A stretch of DNA of 64,000 nt from an uncultured Aquabacterium sp. (GCF_913773725.1 NZ_CAJYGK010000016.1:62001-126000); one strand, 5' to 3'. Numbered from the stretch's first letter, positions 38,074 to 46,281 are shown. Notes: generated from the sequence alone by a model not told the origin. Made by a program: numbers and translations.

Positions 38074-39629
38074 GCGGCGCCTCCCATGGCTACCAGATCG
38101 GCCCGTTGCGCGAGGGCGGCGCGGGCCTCTTCCACGTCGGAGAACGGCGAACGCAGGCCTGCGACCTCCTGATAGTCTTCATGGCCCTTCCCGGCGATCA
38201 GGACGACGTCGTGCGGCTCGGCATCGGCCAGCGCCTCGGCGATCGCTTCTCGGCGGTCGGCCACCACGGCGATCCGCGCACGCCCTTGCACGCCAGCCCG
38301 CACCTGGCCGAGGATGGCGTGCGGGTCTTCATGACGCGGGTTGTCGCTCGTGAGCACCACATGATCGGCCAGGGCATCGGCGATGCCTCCCATCAACGGG
38401 CGCTTGATCGGGTCGCGGTTGCCGCCGCAGCCGAACACACACCACAAACGCCCGCCCCGGGCGTCGGCCACCGGACGCAGCGCCTCCAGCGCCTTTTGCA
38501 GCGCATCCGGCGTGTGGGCGTAGTCGACCACGGCCAGCGGCAGGCGGGCGGCCAGCGCTGGCGGCACGGCCACCAGTTCCATCCGGCCCGGAACGGCCTG
38601 TAGACCGCGGCAGGCCGCCGCCGCCTCGGCCAGGGGCACGCCGAGCGCGCGCAGCGCCCCCACCACGGCGAGCAGGTTGGACACATTGAAGCGGCCGATC
38701 ACCGGCGCATGCAGATCGATGCGGCTGAGCTCGGTCAGGCCGCTGTCGGTGTGCTCCACCAGCGTGAATGCGATGCCGGCTGCCTCATGGCGGACGTGCT
38801 GGGCCTGCAGACGCGCCGGGGTGTCCACGCCATACGACCACACCGCCAGGCCGCGCGAGCGCGCATGGGTGCACAGCCCGGCGCCCATCGGGTCGTCGAG
38901 GTTGACGACCGCGGCCTGCAGCCCGGGCCAGTCGAACAGGGCGCGCTTGGCCTGCCAGTACGCGGCCATGCTGCCGTGGTAATCGAGGTGGTCCTGCGTA
39001 AAGTTGGTGAACTGCGCCACGGCGATGTGGGTGGCATGGAGTCGCAGCTCTTCGATGCCGATGGACGAGGCCTCGATGGCCGCGGCCTGCAGCCCCCCAT
39101 CGGCGAAGGCCCGGAAGGTCGCGTGCAAGGTGACGGGATCGGGCGTGGTCAACCCGGTGGGCGTGAACCCGGCGCCGCCCGGCTGCCCGACACCCAGCGT
39201 GCCGATCACGCCGCAGCCGCGCCCGAGCGCAGCCAGCGCCTGGGCTGTCCACCACGAGGTCGACGTCTTGCCGTTGGTGCCCGTGACGGCCACGACCTGC
39301 AGGCGTGCGCTGGGCTCGCCATAGAAGCCGTGGGCGATCTCGGCGCTGCGGGCCTTGAGTCCGGGCACCGCCGCCACCCGTGCATCGTCGAAGCCGAAGG
39401 GCTCGGCACCCTCGGCTTCGACCAGGCAGGCACGTGCACCGTCGGCCAGCGCCTGGGCCACGAAGCTGCGACCATCCCGTGCGGCCCCGGGCCAGGCGAT
39501 GAAAGCCACGCCCTGTCCGGCCAACGCCCCCACCTGGCGACTGTCGACGGTGAGCGCGCCCACCCCCTGCTCGCGCAGCCAGGCCAGCGCGTCTGCGGTG
39601 CTGTGAAGGGCATGCACGTGGGCGGCCAT
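38070..39629 (-). CDS. murE: UDP-MurNAc-tripeptide synthetase (meso-diaminopimelate adding)
   Basis: Adds the third stem residue. 519 aa from the ATG at 39629, whose first base is shared with the ftsI stop (TGATG). Motifs: ALTVDSRQVGALAGQG, the ATP loop VAVTGTNGKTSTSWWTAQ, TTPDPVTLHA, EASSIGIEELRL and NFTQDHLDYHGSM. DNPRHEDP near residue 400 is the specificity loop for meso-DAP. The frame stays open upstream through ftsI to 40391, but that part has no MurE homology. Downstream overlap with murF is ATGA. Confidence 0.96.
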   Translation of the reverse strand: MAAHVHALHSTADALAWLREQGVGALTVDSRQVGALAGQGVAFIAWPGAARDGRSFVAQALADGARACLVEAEGAEPFGFDDARVAAVPGLKARSAEIAHGFYGEPSARLQVVAVTGTNGKTSTSWWTAQALAALGRGCGVIGTLGVGQPGGAGFTPTGLTTPDPVTLHATFRAFADGGLQAAAIEASSIGIEELRLHATHIAVAQFTNFTQDHLDYHGSMAAYWQAKRALFDWPGLQAAVVNLDDPMGAGLCTHARSRGLAVWSYGVDTPARLQAQHVRHEAAGIAFTLVEHTDSGLTELSRIDLHAPVIGRFNVSNLLAVVGALRALGVPLAEAAAACRGLQAVPGRMELVAVPPALAARLPLAVVDYAHTPDALQKALEALRPVADARGGRLWCVFGCGGNRDPIKRPLMGGIADALADHVVLTSDNPRHEDPHAILGQVRAGVQGRARIAVVADRREAIAEALADAEPHDVVLIAGKGHEDYQEVAGLRSPFSDVEEARAALAQRADLVAMGGAA

Positions 39630-41563
39630 CAGAAGCTCTCCTGTTCGGCCGGCTGCGCCGAAATGATCTGGGGCTCGACGTGCTGGTCGGGCATCACGCC
39701 CAGACGGTGCAGCGTCTGCTGGACGACCTGGCTGAACACGGGCGCCGCCACCTCGCCGCCGTAGTACACGCCGTTGCCAGGCTCGTCGACCATCACCGCC
39801 ACGACGATGCGCGGCTTGCTGATGGGTGCGATGCCGACAAACCAGGAACGGTACTTGTTGCCCGCATAGCCCTTGCCCTCCTGCTTGCGCGCAGTACCGG
39901 TCTTGCCCCCCACGCTGTAGCCCATGGTCTGGGCCTTGGGCGCCGTGCCGCCCGGGCCGGTGGCCAGTTGTAGCATCTCGCGAACGGCCCGGGCCGTTGC
40001 CGGCGAAATCACCGGCTTGCCCTTCACAGGAACAGGATCGACCCCGGCGGTACGGGGGGCTTGCTCTTCCGTGGCGTCGTCCTCGCCAGGCCGGAACGCC
40101 GTCTTGAAAGCCAGTGTCGGCCGCGCCCCCCCCTGCTCGGCCAGCTTGCGCGCCGGTGCGGGTTCGGTGTCGCGCTTGAGCAGGCTCATCGGAACAAGCT
40201 GGCCATCGGTGGCAAAGATCGTGTACGACTGCGCCAGCTGGAACAGGCTGGCCGACAGACCGTAGCCGTAGCTCATGGTGACCTGCTCGATGCGACGCCA
40301 GCTCTTGTAAGGACGCAGCCGCCCCGTGACCACACCCGGGAAGCCGATCTGCGGCTTCTGGCCCAGACCCACGGCGGTGTACATCTCCCACATCTCGCGG
40401 GGCTGCATCTGCAGGGCCATCTTGGCCGTGCCCACGTTGCTCGATTTCTGGATCACCTGGGCCACCGTCAGATCTCCGTGCGCGTGCGAGTCGGAGATGG
40501 TTGAGCCGTCGATGGTCAACCGGCCCGGCGCCGTCTGGATGACCGTATCCGGGCGGACCCGCCGCGACTCGATGGCCAGCGCGGCGATCAAGGGCTTCAT
40601 GGTCGAGCCCGGCTCGAAGGTGTCGGTGAGCGCTCGGTTGCGCAGCTGTGCGCCGGTCAGGTTGCGACGGTCTTCGGGGGTGTAGCTGGGCACGTTGGCC
40701 AGCGCCAGGATCTCGCCCGTCAGGGCGTCGAGCACCACCACGCTGCCGGCCTTGGCCTTGTGCTGGACGACCGCATCCCGGATACGCTGATAGGCATAGA
40801 ACTGGATCTTGGCGTCGATCGACAGCTGGACGGGCTGGCCGTCCTCTGCGGGAACGAGGTCGCCCACGGCCTCGACCACCCGGCCCAGTCGGTCCTTGAT
40901 CACATGGCGCGCGCCATCGCGACCGGCCAGCTGGGACTGGTAGGCCAGCTCGATGCCTTCCTGCCCCTTGTCCTCGATGTTGGTGAAGCCGATGATGTGC
41001 GCAGCGGCCTCGCCTTCAGGGTACTGACGTCGCGATTCGCGCAGCTCGTACACACCCTTGATCTTGAGGGCGGCCACCTTCTGCGCCACCTCATCCGGCA
41101 CCTGCCGGCGCAACCAGACGAAGTTCTGGCTCGACCCGAGCCGTTTCTTCAGATCGGCCGGACTCATGTCGATCAGCTTGCCCAGCTTGCGCAGGTCCTC
41201 GGGCGAGGCGCTCATGTCCTTGGGGATCGCCCACAGCGAGGGCGCCGGCACGCTGGACGCCAGCAGCTCGCCATTGCGGTCCAGGATGCGCCCGCGGTTG
41301 GCGGGCAGCGCGATGCGGCGCTCGTAACGGCTCGCGCCTTGCTGCAGGTAAAAATCGTTGTGGATGATCTGGATCCACGCGGCCCGCCCGATGAGCACGG
41401 CAAAGCCCAGCCCGATCGCCCCGATGAGGAACTTGACCCGCCAGGGCGGCGTGCGCGAGGCCAGCAAAGGGCTGGTCGCGTAACGCACCGTCGGCATGCC
41501 GGCCGCCCCTTGGCGGCGCGGGCGCCCCGCCAGGCGACGCAGCAGCGATCCCACGCGGCTCAT
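39629..41563 (-). CDS. ftsI: penicillin-binding protein 3, septal transpeptidase FtsI
   Basis: Class B PBP that crosslinks septal peptidoglycan with FtsW. 644 aa: Arg-rich cytoplasmic N-terminus, one transmembrane segment (about residues 44-64), then the PBP dimer/pedestal domain with RRIALPANRGRILDRNG. The transpeptidase domain has the acyl-Ser motif FEPGSTMKPL near residue 318, the SxN motif in QKSSNVGTAK and KTG in VGGKTGTARKQEGKG. It is slightly longer than E. coli FtsI (588) because of a loop near residues 450-490. ATGA overlap with ftsL; TGATG with murE. Confidence 0.97.
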   Translation of the reverse strand: MSRVGSLLRRLAGRPRRQGAAGMPTVRYATSPLLASRTPPWRVKFLIGAIGLGFAVLIGRAAWIQIIHNDFYLQQGASRYERRIALPANRGRILDRNGELLASSVPAPSLWAIPKDMSASPEDLRKLGKLIDMSPADLKKRLGSSQNFVWLRRQVPDEVAQKVAALKIKGVYELRESRRQYPEGEAAAHIIGFTNIEDKGQEGIELAYQSQLAGRDGARHVIKDRLGRVVEAVGDLVPAEDGQPVQLSIDAKIQFYAYQRIRDAVVQHKAKAGSVVVLDALTGEILALANVPSYTPEDRRNLTGAQLRNRALTDTFEPGSTMKPLIAALAIESRRVRPDTVIQTAPGRLTIDGSTISDSHAHGDLTVAQVIQKSSNVGTAKMALQMQPREMWEMYTAVGLGQKPQIGFPGVVTGRLRPYKSWRRIEQVTMSYGYGLSASLFQLAQSYTIFATDGQLVPMSLLKRDTEPAPARKLAEQGGARPTLAFKTAFRPGEDDATEEQAPRTAGVDPVPVKGKPVISPATARAVREMLQLATGPGGTAPKAQTMGYSVGGKTGTARKQEGKGYAGNKYRSWFVGIAPISKPRIVVAVMVDEPGNGVYYGGEVAAPVFSQVVQQTLHRLGVMPDQHVEPQIISAQPAEQESF

Positions 41564-41865
41564 GGCGTGCCCTCCGCAGCCGAGGCGGACGCCGAAGCCG
41601 CCCCCGACGCGGTCACATAGTGCGTCAGGGCGGGCGTGTTGTTGAACATGCGCAGCTTCTCGCGCGCCAGCTTTTCCACCCGCAGCGGGGTGGCCTGGGC
41701 CCGCTTGTCCAGCTGCAGGCGCTCGTAATCGATCTGCAGTTCGTGCGCCTGCGCCTTGGCTTTCTCCAGGTCAGCAAACAGGCGACGGGCCTCGTTGCTG
41801 GAGCGGATCAGCCAAACGCAACTGGCCATCAGCAGGATGGCCAGAACGACATTGAGGCGCACCAT
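41560..41865 (-). CDS. ftsL: cell division protein FtsL
   Basis: Small bitopic divisome protein of 101 aa. The transmembrane helix covers residues 5-22 (NVVLAILLMASCVWLIRS). A coiled coil follows at about 25-60 (EARRLFADLEKAKAQAHELQ) that would pair with FtsB and FtsQ. The C-terminus is Ala/Ser-rich. The ATG at 41865 shares its A with the rsmH stop (TGATG); the longer open frame upstream lies inside rsmH and is not homologous. Identified by size, topology and position between rsmH and ftsI. Confidence 0.92.
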   Translation of the reverse strand: MVRLNVVLAILLMASCVWLIRSSNEARRLFADLEKAKAQAHELQIDYERLQLDKRAQATPLRVEKLAREKLRMFNNTPALTHYVTASGAASASASAAEGTP

Positions 41866-42911
41866 CACCGACGCCCCCCTTTCGACGCGCCCCGGCCGGT
41901 ACGGCCCGGCGCCTTCTGGGCGTCGGCCGCGGCGACCAGCTGCGGGGACCACGGCACATCGGTGCGACGGGCCACCCGCAACACCGCCGAGCGGGAACGC
42001 GGGTTGTCGGCCACCTCGGACTCGGACGGCTTGATGCGCCCCAGCGACTCGAGCAGCAGCGGGCGCGGCTGGGCAAAGGGCACGCGGCGGTCCACTTCCT
42101 CGCGGCTGTGGCGGGCGATGAAGGTCTTGACGATGCGGTCTTCGAGCGAGTGGAAGCTGATGACCGACAGGTGACCGCCCGGCGCGAGCATCTTCAGGCT
42201 CGACTCCAGAGCGTCTTCCAGTTCGCCCAGCTCTCGGTTGACGTGAATCCGAAGAGCCTGGAAGGTGCGTGTGGCGGGGTCCTGCCCAGGCTCACGGGTC
42301 TTGACCGCACGAGCCACGACCGCCTGCAGCTCGCCGGTGGTGCGCACAGGCTGTCCCGCTTCGCGGCGCGCGACAAGCGCCTTTGCAATGGGCCCAGCAA
42401 ACCGTTCTTCTCCATAGGTGCGGATGACATCGGCCAGCTCCTCAAACGAGGCGCGCGCCAGGTAATCGGCGGCGCTCTCGCCCTGGGTCGTGTCCATGCG
42501 CATGTCCAGCGGCGCATCGAAGCGGAAGCTGAACCCGCGCGCGGGGTTGTCGATCTGGGGCGACGACACCCCGATGTCCATCAGCAGGCCCGCGACGGGC
42601 CCGAAGCCCTGCTGCGCCACCACCTCGGCCCACGACGAAAACGGCGCGTGCACGATGGTGAAACGGGGGTCGGTGATGGCGTCGGGGCCCTGGGTGGCAT
42701 GCGCGATCGCATCCGGGTCGCGGTCGAGCGCCAGCAGGCGCGCCTGCGGCCCCAACCGGGACAGGATCAGCCGCGAGTGCCCGCCGCGACCGAAGGTGGC
42801 GTCCACGTACACGCCATTCGGGTCCGGGCCCGTGGCGGTGTCCCACAACGCCTCCACCGCTTCGTGCAGCAGAACGGTGCGGTGCGTCCATGTCGCGCTC
42901 CCCGTGGTCAT
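41865..42911 (-). CDS. rsmH: 16S rRNA (C1402-N4) methyltransferase
   Basis: Methylates N4 of C1402 in 16S rRNA. 348 aa from the ATG at 42911: [16 protein letters not shown]-binding [17 protein letters not shown] and [59 protein letters not shown] and [12 protein letters not shown] also match the family. It starts 10 bases after the mraZ stop. Alternative upstream starts to 43001 would overlap mraZ. Confidence 0.96.
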   Translation of the reverse strand: MTTGSATWTHRTVLLHEAVEALWDTATGPDPNGVYVDATFGRGGHSRLILSRLGPQARLLALDRDPDAIAHATQGPDAITDPRFTIVHAPFSSWAEVVAQQGFGPVAGLLMDIGVSSPQIDNPARGFSFRFDAPLDMRMDTTQGESAADYLARASFEELADVIRTYGEERFAGPIAKALVARREAGQPVRTTGELQAVVARAVKTREPGQDPATRTFQALRIHVNRELGELEDALESSLKMLAPGGHLSVISFHSLEDRIVKTFIARHSREEVDRRVPFAQPRPLLLESLGRIKPSESEVADNPRSRSAVLRVARRTDVPWSPQLVAAADAQKAPGRTGRGASKGGRR

Positions 42912-42921
42912 CGTGCGGCGG

Positions 42922-43353
42922 TCAGAAGGTGAAGTCCTGCAGCGCATCGGGCATGGGCTGCGCCATGACCTCGGCTTCGTGCGCGGCGTAACGGGCCGCA
43001 TCCCACAGCTCGAAGTGACTGCCCATGCCCAGCAGCATCACATCCTTGGTGATGCCCGCAGCGGCGCGCAGTTCGGGCGAGATCAGCACGCGCGCGGCGC
43101 TGTCGACCTCGACGTCCATGGCGTTGCCCAGAAAGATCCGCTTCCAGCCCGCCGCCGACATGGGCAGGGCCGCGACCTTGTCACGGAAGGCCTCCCAGGC
43201 GGGGCGCGGGAAGACCATCAGACAGCCATCGGGGTTCTTGGTGATGGTGAGCTGGCCGCTGCACAGGGCGGACAGGGCGTCGCGATGGCGCGCAGGGACG
43301 GCCATCCGCCCCTTCGCGTCCAGCGCCAACGCTGAAGCCCCCTGAAAGACCAC
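42922..43353 (-). CDS. mraZ: MraZ, transcriptional regulator of the dcw cluster
   Basis: AbrB-like swapped-hairpin DNA-binding protein that represses the dcw promoter in E. coli. 143 aa from a GTG at 43353: [20 protein letters not shown], then [17 protein letters not shown], and the second hairpin [20 protein letters not shown]. The start is uncertain: GTGs at 43353, 43359 and 43362 and a TTG at 43374 are all in frame. 43353 gives the family length (142-143 aa). No strong Shine-Dalgarno is seen. Candidate MraZ boxes overlap this start region, so the protein likely controls its own operon. Confidence 0.93.
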   Translation of the reverse strand: MVFQGASALALDAKGRMAVPARHRDALSALCSGQLTITKNPDGCLMVFPRPAWEAFRDKVAALPMSAAGWKRIFLGNAMDVEVDSAARVLISPELRAAAGITKDVMLLGMGSHFELWDAARYAAHEAEVMAQPMPDALQDFTF

Positions 43354-43356
43354 GTT

Positions 43357-43391
43357 CACCACAAAACCCCACAAAAGTGCACTTCATCCCA
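43357..43391 (-). promoter_or_regulatory. MraZ-box repeats at the dcw promoter
   Basis: On the minus strand, five-base units occur every 10 bases: TGGGA (43391-43387), a degenerate TGCAC (43381-43377), TGGGG (43371-43367) and TGGTG (43361-43357). The published E. coli MraZ site is a series of TGGGN units with 5-base spacers, immediately downstream of the mraZ promoter, the same geometry as here. Confidence 0.65.
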
Positions 43392-43419
43392 CTTTACCCG
43401 ATCCACACCCCCGGAACAA
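43391..43419 (-). promoter_or_regulatory. sigma-70-type promoter of the dcw cluster
   Basis: On the minus strand TTGTTC (43419-43414), a 17-base spacer and TAAAGT (43396-43391) form a reasonable -35/-10 pair. Transcription would begin near 43384, inside the MraZ-box array and about 30 bases before mraZ. Confidence 0.55.
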
Positions 43420-43484
43420 GGGAGGAAACAAAAAAAACGCCAATGAAATCAAAGACTTACGCGCGTTTTTCAGCCCACAAACGC

Positions 43485-43511
43485 AAAAAAAAGTCCTTCA
43501 AAATCAAGGAC
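43485..43511 (-). terminator. intrinsic terminator upstream of mraZ (leader attenuator or sRNA 3' end)
   Basis: On the minus strand GTCCTT (43511-43506 side pairing AAGGAC) forms a 6-bp stem with a 7-base loop GATTTTG, followed by eight T residues (43492-43485). No minus-strand gene lies upstream: the neighbour is plus-strand feoA, 175 bases away. The structure therefore ends either a short RNA or a leader that begins in this gap. Confidence 0.6.
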
Positions 43512-43584
43512 CTGCAAATTGGTCTGCAAGCGCTGGATGAGCAATTTCCCTCCACCGGGTGGGTGGAAACACGGCGCAACGACG

Positions 43585-43598
43585 CCCCCCCCCCCCCC
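43585..43598. repeat. homopolymeric tract of 14 cytosines
   Basis: Fourteen consecutive C on the plus strand in the divergent mraZ-feoA gap. Tracts of this length slip readily during replication and are also prone to sequencing error, so the exact length is uncertain. Confidence 0.85.
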
Positions 43599-43650
43599 GA
43601 TCTGCGCGTGCGGGATGGCCGAGCGGCGTGATCCGGATCAAGGCCCGTGA

Positions 43651-43670
43651 ATTGCGAATGGTTCGCATTT
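43651..43670 (+). promoter_or_regulatory. Fur box overlapping the feoA promoter
   Basis: ATTGCGAATGGTTCGCATTT contains the inverted repeat TGCGAA/TTCGCA and resembles the alternating hexamer pattern of Fur sites in GC-rich betaproteobacteria. It covers a -35-like TTGCGA (43652-43657) followed after 18 bases by TAGAAT (43676-43681). Iron-bound Fur would block this promoter. Confidence 0.65.
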
Positions 43671-43686
43671 GAACCTAGAATGCATC

Positions 43687-43974
43687 ATGAGCGCCGCAGA
43701 CCTTCTCCATCCCGGCCGCCACGCGCGGCCGGCCGTCACCCTGGACCAGTTGCCCGTGCGCACGCTGGCCACCATCCGCGAGATTCACTGTGCTCGCCAT
43801 GACGGTGGCGCGCTCAAGCGCCGACTGATGGAACTGGGATTCGTGCCGGGCGAGCGCGTCCAGGTGCTGCGCCGGGTCTTTGCCGGCCGCGGTCCGCTGG
43901 CTGTGCGGGTCGGCACCAGCACCTTCGCGATGCGCAGGCTGGAGTCGTCGCTGATCGAAGTCGTGCCCGCCTGA
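43687..43974 (+). CDS. feoA: ferrous iron transport protein A
   Basis: Small cytoplasmic SH3-like partner of FeoB. 95 aa: VTLDQLPVRTLATIREIH, then LKRRLMELGFVPGERVQVLRR and the closing MRRLESSLIEV. The first 18 residues (MSAADLLHPGRHARP...) extend beyond most FeoA proteins. The ATG at 43687 is only 6 bases after the best -10 (43676-43681), so the mRNA could be leaderless; a TTG at 43669 would lie inside the Fur box and is rejected. First gene of the feoAB operon. Confidence 0.92.
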   Translation: MSAADLLHPGRHARPAVTLDQLPVRTLATIREIHCARHDGGALKRRLMELGFVPGERVQVLRRVFAGRGPLAVRVGTSTFAMRRLESSLIEVVPA

Positions 43975-44032
43975 GCCTTCCCGGGCTCACCCATCCAACG
44001 CCTCACACGCGCAGTACGCAGGAGTCCCCCTC

Positions 44033-45919
44033 ATGGCGGCAGCGGCCCCTACCGCGACCTCGACCCCGCTCATCGCCCTGGTCGGCAACCCGAATTGCGG
44101 CAAGACCGCCCTCTTCAACCGCCTCACCGGCGCCCGCCAGAAGGTCGGCAACTATGCCGGCGTGACCGTCGAGCGCAAGGAGGGCCAGTTCATCTCGCCC
44201 AAGGGCCAGCCTTGGCGCTTGCTGGATTTGCCTGGCGCCTACAGTCTGCTGGCTGCCACGCCGGACGAAGTCATCACCCGGGACGTGATCGCCGGCACAC
44301 GCCGCGACGAATCCGCCCCCGTGGGCCTGGTGTGCGTCGTGGACGCGACCAACCTGCGACTGAACCTGCGCATGGTGCTGGAGTTGCAGACGCTGGGCGT
44401 GCCCATGGTGCTCGTCATCAACATGATGGACGAGGCCACTCGACGGGGCATCCGGATCGACACGGCCCGGCTTCAGGCCGAACTGGGCATGCCGGTGGTC
44501 GAAGCCGTTGCGGTGCGTGCAGGAGGTGAACAAGCCCTGCTGGCCCAGCTCGATGCGCTGGACTGGGCCGATCTGCCGGCGCCCGACGGGCCTCGCCCCG
44601 TGGCGCGCCTGGCCGAAATCCCGGTCGAACAGACGCACCAGCGGGTCGGCCAGCTTCTGGCGGCCTGCGTGCACGCCCCCGAGCACGCCTCTCACTTCAC
44701 GACCACGCTCGACCGCTACGTCCTCCACCCCATTCTGGGGCCGATGATCCTGGCCGCGCTGATGTTCCTGGTGTTCCAGGCGGTGTTCACCTGGGCGGCA
44801 GCCCCGATGGACCTGATCGACGCGGGCGTCGGCTGGGTCGGCGAACAGGTTCAGGCCCGCATGGCCGACGGCATGCTGCGCAGCCTGCTGGTCGATGGCG
44901 TCATCGCCGGCGCAGGCAGCGTGCTGGTTTTCCTCCCCCAGATCATCATCCTGTTTGCCTTCATCCTGGCGCTGGAGGATTCAGGCTACCTGCCTCGCGC
45001 GGCCTTTCTGCTGGACCGCATCATGGGCAGCGTCGGGCTGTCGGGCCGGGCTTTCATTCCGCTGCTGTCGAGCTTCGCCTGCGCCATCCCTGGCATCATG
45101 GCCACCCGCACCATCGGGCAGCCGCGCGACCGGCTGGTCACGATCCTGATCGCGCCCCTGATGACCTGCTCGGCGCGGTTGCCGGTGTACGCGCTGCTGA
45201 TCGCGGCCTTCGTGCCCTCGCGCACGGTGGGCGGCCTGTTCAATCTGCAAGGGCTGGTGCTCTTCGGCCTGTACATGGCGGGCATTGTGTCGGCCATGGT
45301 GGTGGCCCTGGTGCTCAAGCGCGTCCTCAAGCAAGGCAACAGCCAGCCTTTGCTGATGGAGTTGCCCGACTACCACTGGCCGCATTGGCGCGATCTGCTG
45401 CTCGGCCTGTGGGAACGGGGCAGCACCTTCGTGCGCCGCGTGGGCACAACCATTCTTTCGCTGATGGTGATGCTGTGGTTCCTGTCGAACTTCCCGGCGC
45501 CCCCGGACGGCGCCACGGGACCGGCCATTCAGTACAGCATCGCCGGCATGATGGGTCGCGCGCTCGAGGTGGTGTTCGCCCCCATCGGCTTCACCTGGCA
45601 GATCTGCATCGCACTGGTGCCCGGCCTGGCCGCGCGCGAGGTGGCCGTGGCAGCCCTGGGCACGGTTTACAGCCTGTCGCAGAGTGGCGATGAGTTGTCG
45701 GGCGCGCTGGCGCAACTGCTGAGCCAGACGTGGAGCCTGCCCACGGCCCTGTCGCTGTTGACTTGGTACGTATACGCGCCGCAATGCCTGCCGACGCTGA
45801 TGGTGGTTCGCCGCGAAACCAACGGCTGGAAGGTGCCGCTGATGCTGGCGGGCTACCTGTTCACGCTGGCTTACCTGGCATGCTTCATCGTGTACCACGT
45901 CGCATCGTGGTGGCTGTGA
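44033..45919 (+). CDS. feoB: ferrous iron transporter FeoB
   Basis: Inner-membrane Fe(II) transporter with an N-terminal G domain. 628 aa: G1 ALVGNPNCGKTALFNRLTG (residues 15-33), G2 NYAGVTVER, G3 LLDLPGAYSL, G4 VINMMDEA, then a GDI-like helical part. Two Gate domains begin at about residue 235, with FIPLLSSFACAIPGIMATRTI and the conserved Cys in LIAPLMTCSARLPVYALL. At 628 aa it is shorter than E. coli FeoB (773), mainly in the linker and C-terminus. GGAG precedes the ATG. Co-transcribed with feoA and the Cys-rich protein. Confidence 0.96.
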   Translation: MAAAAPTATSTPLIALVGNPNCGKTALFNRLTGARQKVGNYAGVTVERKEGQFISPKGQPWRLLDLPGAYSLLAATPDEVITRDVIAGTRRDESAPVGLVCVVDATNLRLNLRMVLELQTLGVPMVLVINMMDEATRRGIRIDTARLQAELGMPVVEAVAVRAGGEQALLAQLDALDWADLPAPDGPRPVARLAEIPVEQTHQRVGQLLAACVHAPEHASHFTTTLDRYVLHPILGPMILAALMFLVFQAVFTWAAAPMDLIDAGVGWVGEQVQARMADGMLRSLLVDGVIAGAGSVLVFLPQIIILFAFILALEDSGYLPRAAFLLDRIMGSVGLSGRAFIPLLSSFACAIPGIMATRTIGQPRDRLVTILIAPLMTCSARLPVYALLIAAFVPSRTVGGLFNLQGLVLFGLYMAGIVSAMVVALVLKRVLKQGNSQPLLMELPDYHWPHWRDLLLGLWERGSTFVRRVGTTILSLMVMLWFLSNFPAPPDGATGPAIQYSIAGMMGRALEVVFAPIGFTWQICIALVPGLAAREVAVAALGTVYSLSQSGDELSGALAQLLSQTWSLPTALSLLTWYVYAPQCLPTLMVVRRETNGWKVPLMLAGYLFTLAYLACFIVYHVASWWL

Positions 45920-45944
45920 TCAGAAGAGCAACCAAAGGTCGAAC

Positions 45945-46190
45945 ATGCTGCAAGACGTCATCGCCTGCCTGATCGGTCTGGTGGCGGCAGCATGGCTGTT
46001 GCGCCGTTGGTGGCCCGCACGCTGGCGCCCCGGGCGTGGCCTGCAAAGCACCGACTGCGAGGCGACAGGCGCGTCGGGTGCCTCGTGTGGCAGCGGCTGC
46101 GGGCAATGCGGGGGAAGCGCCCCGCTGCCCGCACGGGATCACCGAGGCGCCGGCGCACCGGTGCATTGGCACAAGCCCCCTGCACGCTAG
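45945..46190 (+). CDS. small Cys-rich membrane protein linked to FeoB (DUF6587-like)
   Basis: 81-aa protein starting 25 bases after feoB. One N-terminal transmembrane helix (residues 5-19, VIACLIGLVAAAWLLRR) is followed by a basic stretch. A Cys cluster (CEATGASGASCGSGCGQCGG, residues 38-57) comes next and then a His-containing tail. The same plan of one helix plus CxxxC-type cysteines is known for FeoB-associated proteins replacing FeoC; here it may bind iron or an Fe-S cluster near the transporter. Function not demonstrated. Confidence 0.75.
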   Translation: MLQDVIACLIGLVAAAWLLRRWWPARWRPGRGLQSTDCEATGASGASCGSGCGQCGGSAPLPARDHRGAGAPVHWHKPPAR

Positions 46191-46281
46191 GGGTTCCCCC
46201 TGTGCCGGGGGGTGCGGCCTCGCCCCCCACTGCCTAAACTTGATGTCAATAAACAAACTCAGGTTCAGCAGTACCCCTGTC

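Larger units (their letters stand above)
43354..43686. other. mraZ-feoA divergent intergenic region (333 bp)
   Basis: The longest gene-free stretch next to the dcw cluster, clearly less GC-rich than its surroundings between 43420 and 43550. From right to left it holds the feoA promoter and Fur box, a 14-C tract (43585-43598), the terminator-like hairpin with T8, a second AAAACGC/GCGTTTT pairing (about 43433-43468), the mra promoter and MraZ boxes. Short frames exist (plus 43443-43631; minus TTG 43544-43470) but neither has convincing coding signals. Confidence 0.7.

Noticed and set aside
39630-40391. In-frame upstream extension of murE giving a 773-residue product
   Set aside because: The extension lies within ftsI, has no MurE homology, and murE has a well-placed ATG at 39629 overlapping the ftsI stop.
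43470-43544. 24-codon TTG-initiated leader peptide frame in front of mraZ
   Set aside because: The GGAGGG is only three bases from the TTG and the frame runs across the T8 of the hairpin. It is too weak to list as a gene, though it is mentioned under the leader finding.
43443-43631. 62-codon plus-strand frame (Lys-rich start MKSKTYARFS) between mraZ and feoA
   Set aside because: No Shine-Dalgarno at a suitable distance, codon usage unlike neighbouring genes, and the frame runs through the 14-C tract. The sequence is better explained as regulatory DNA.
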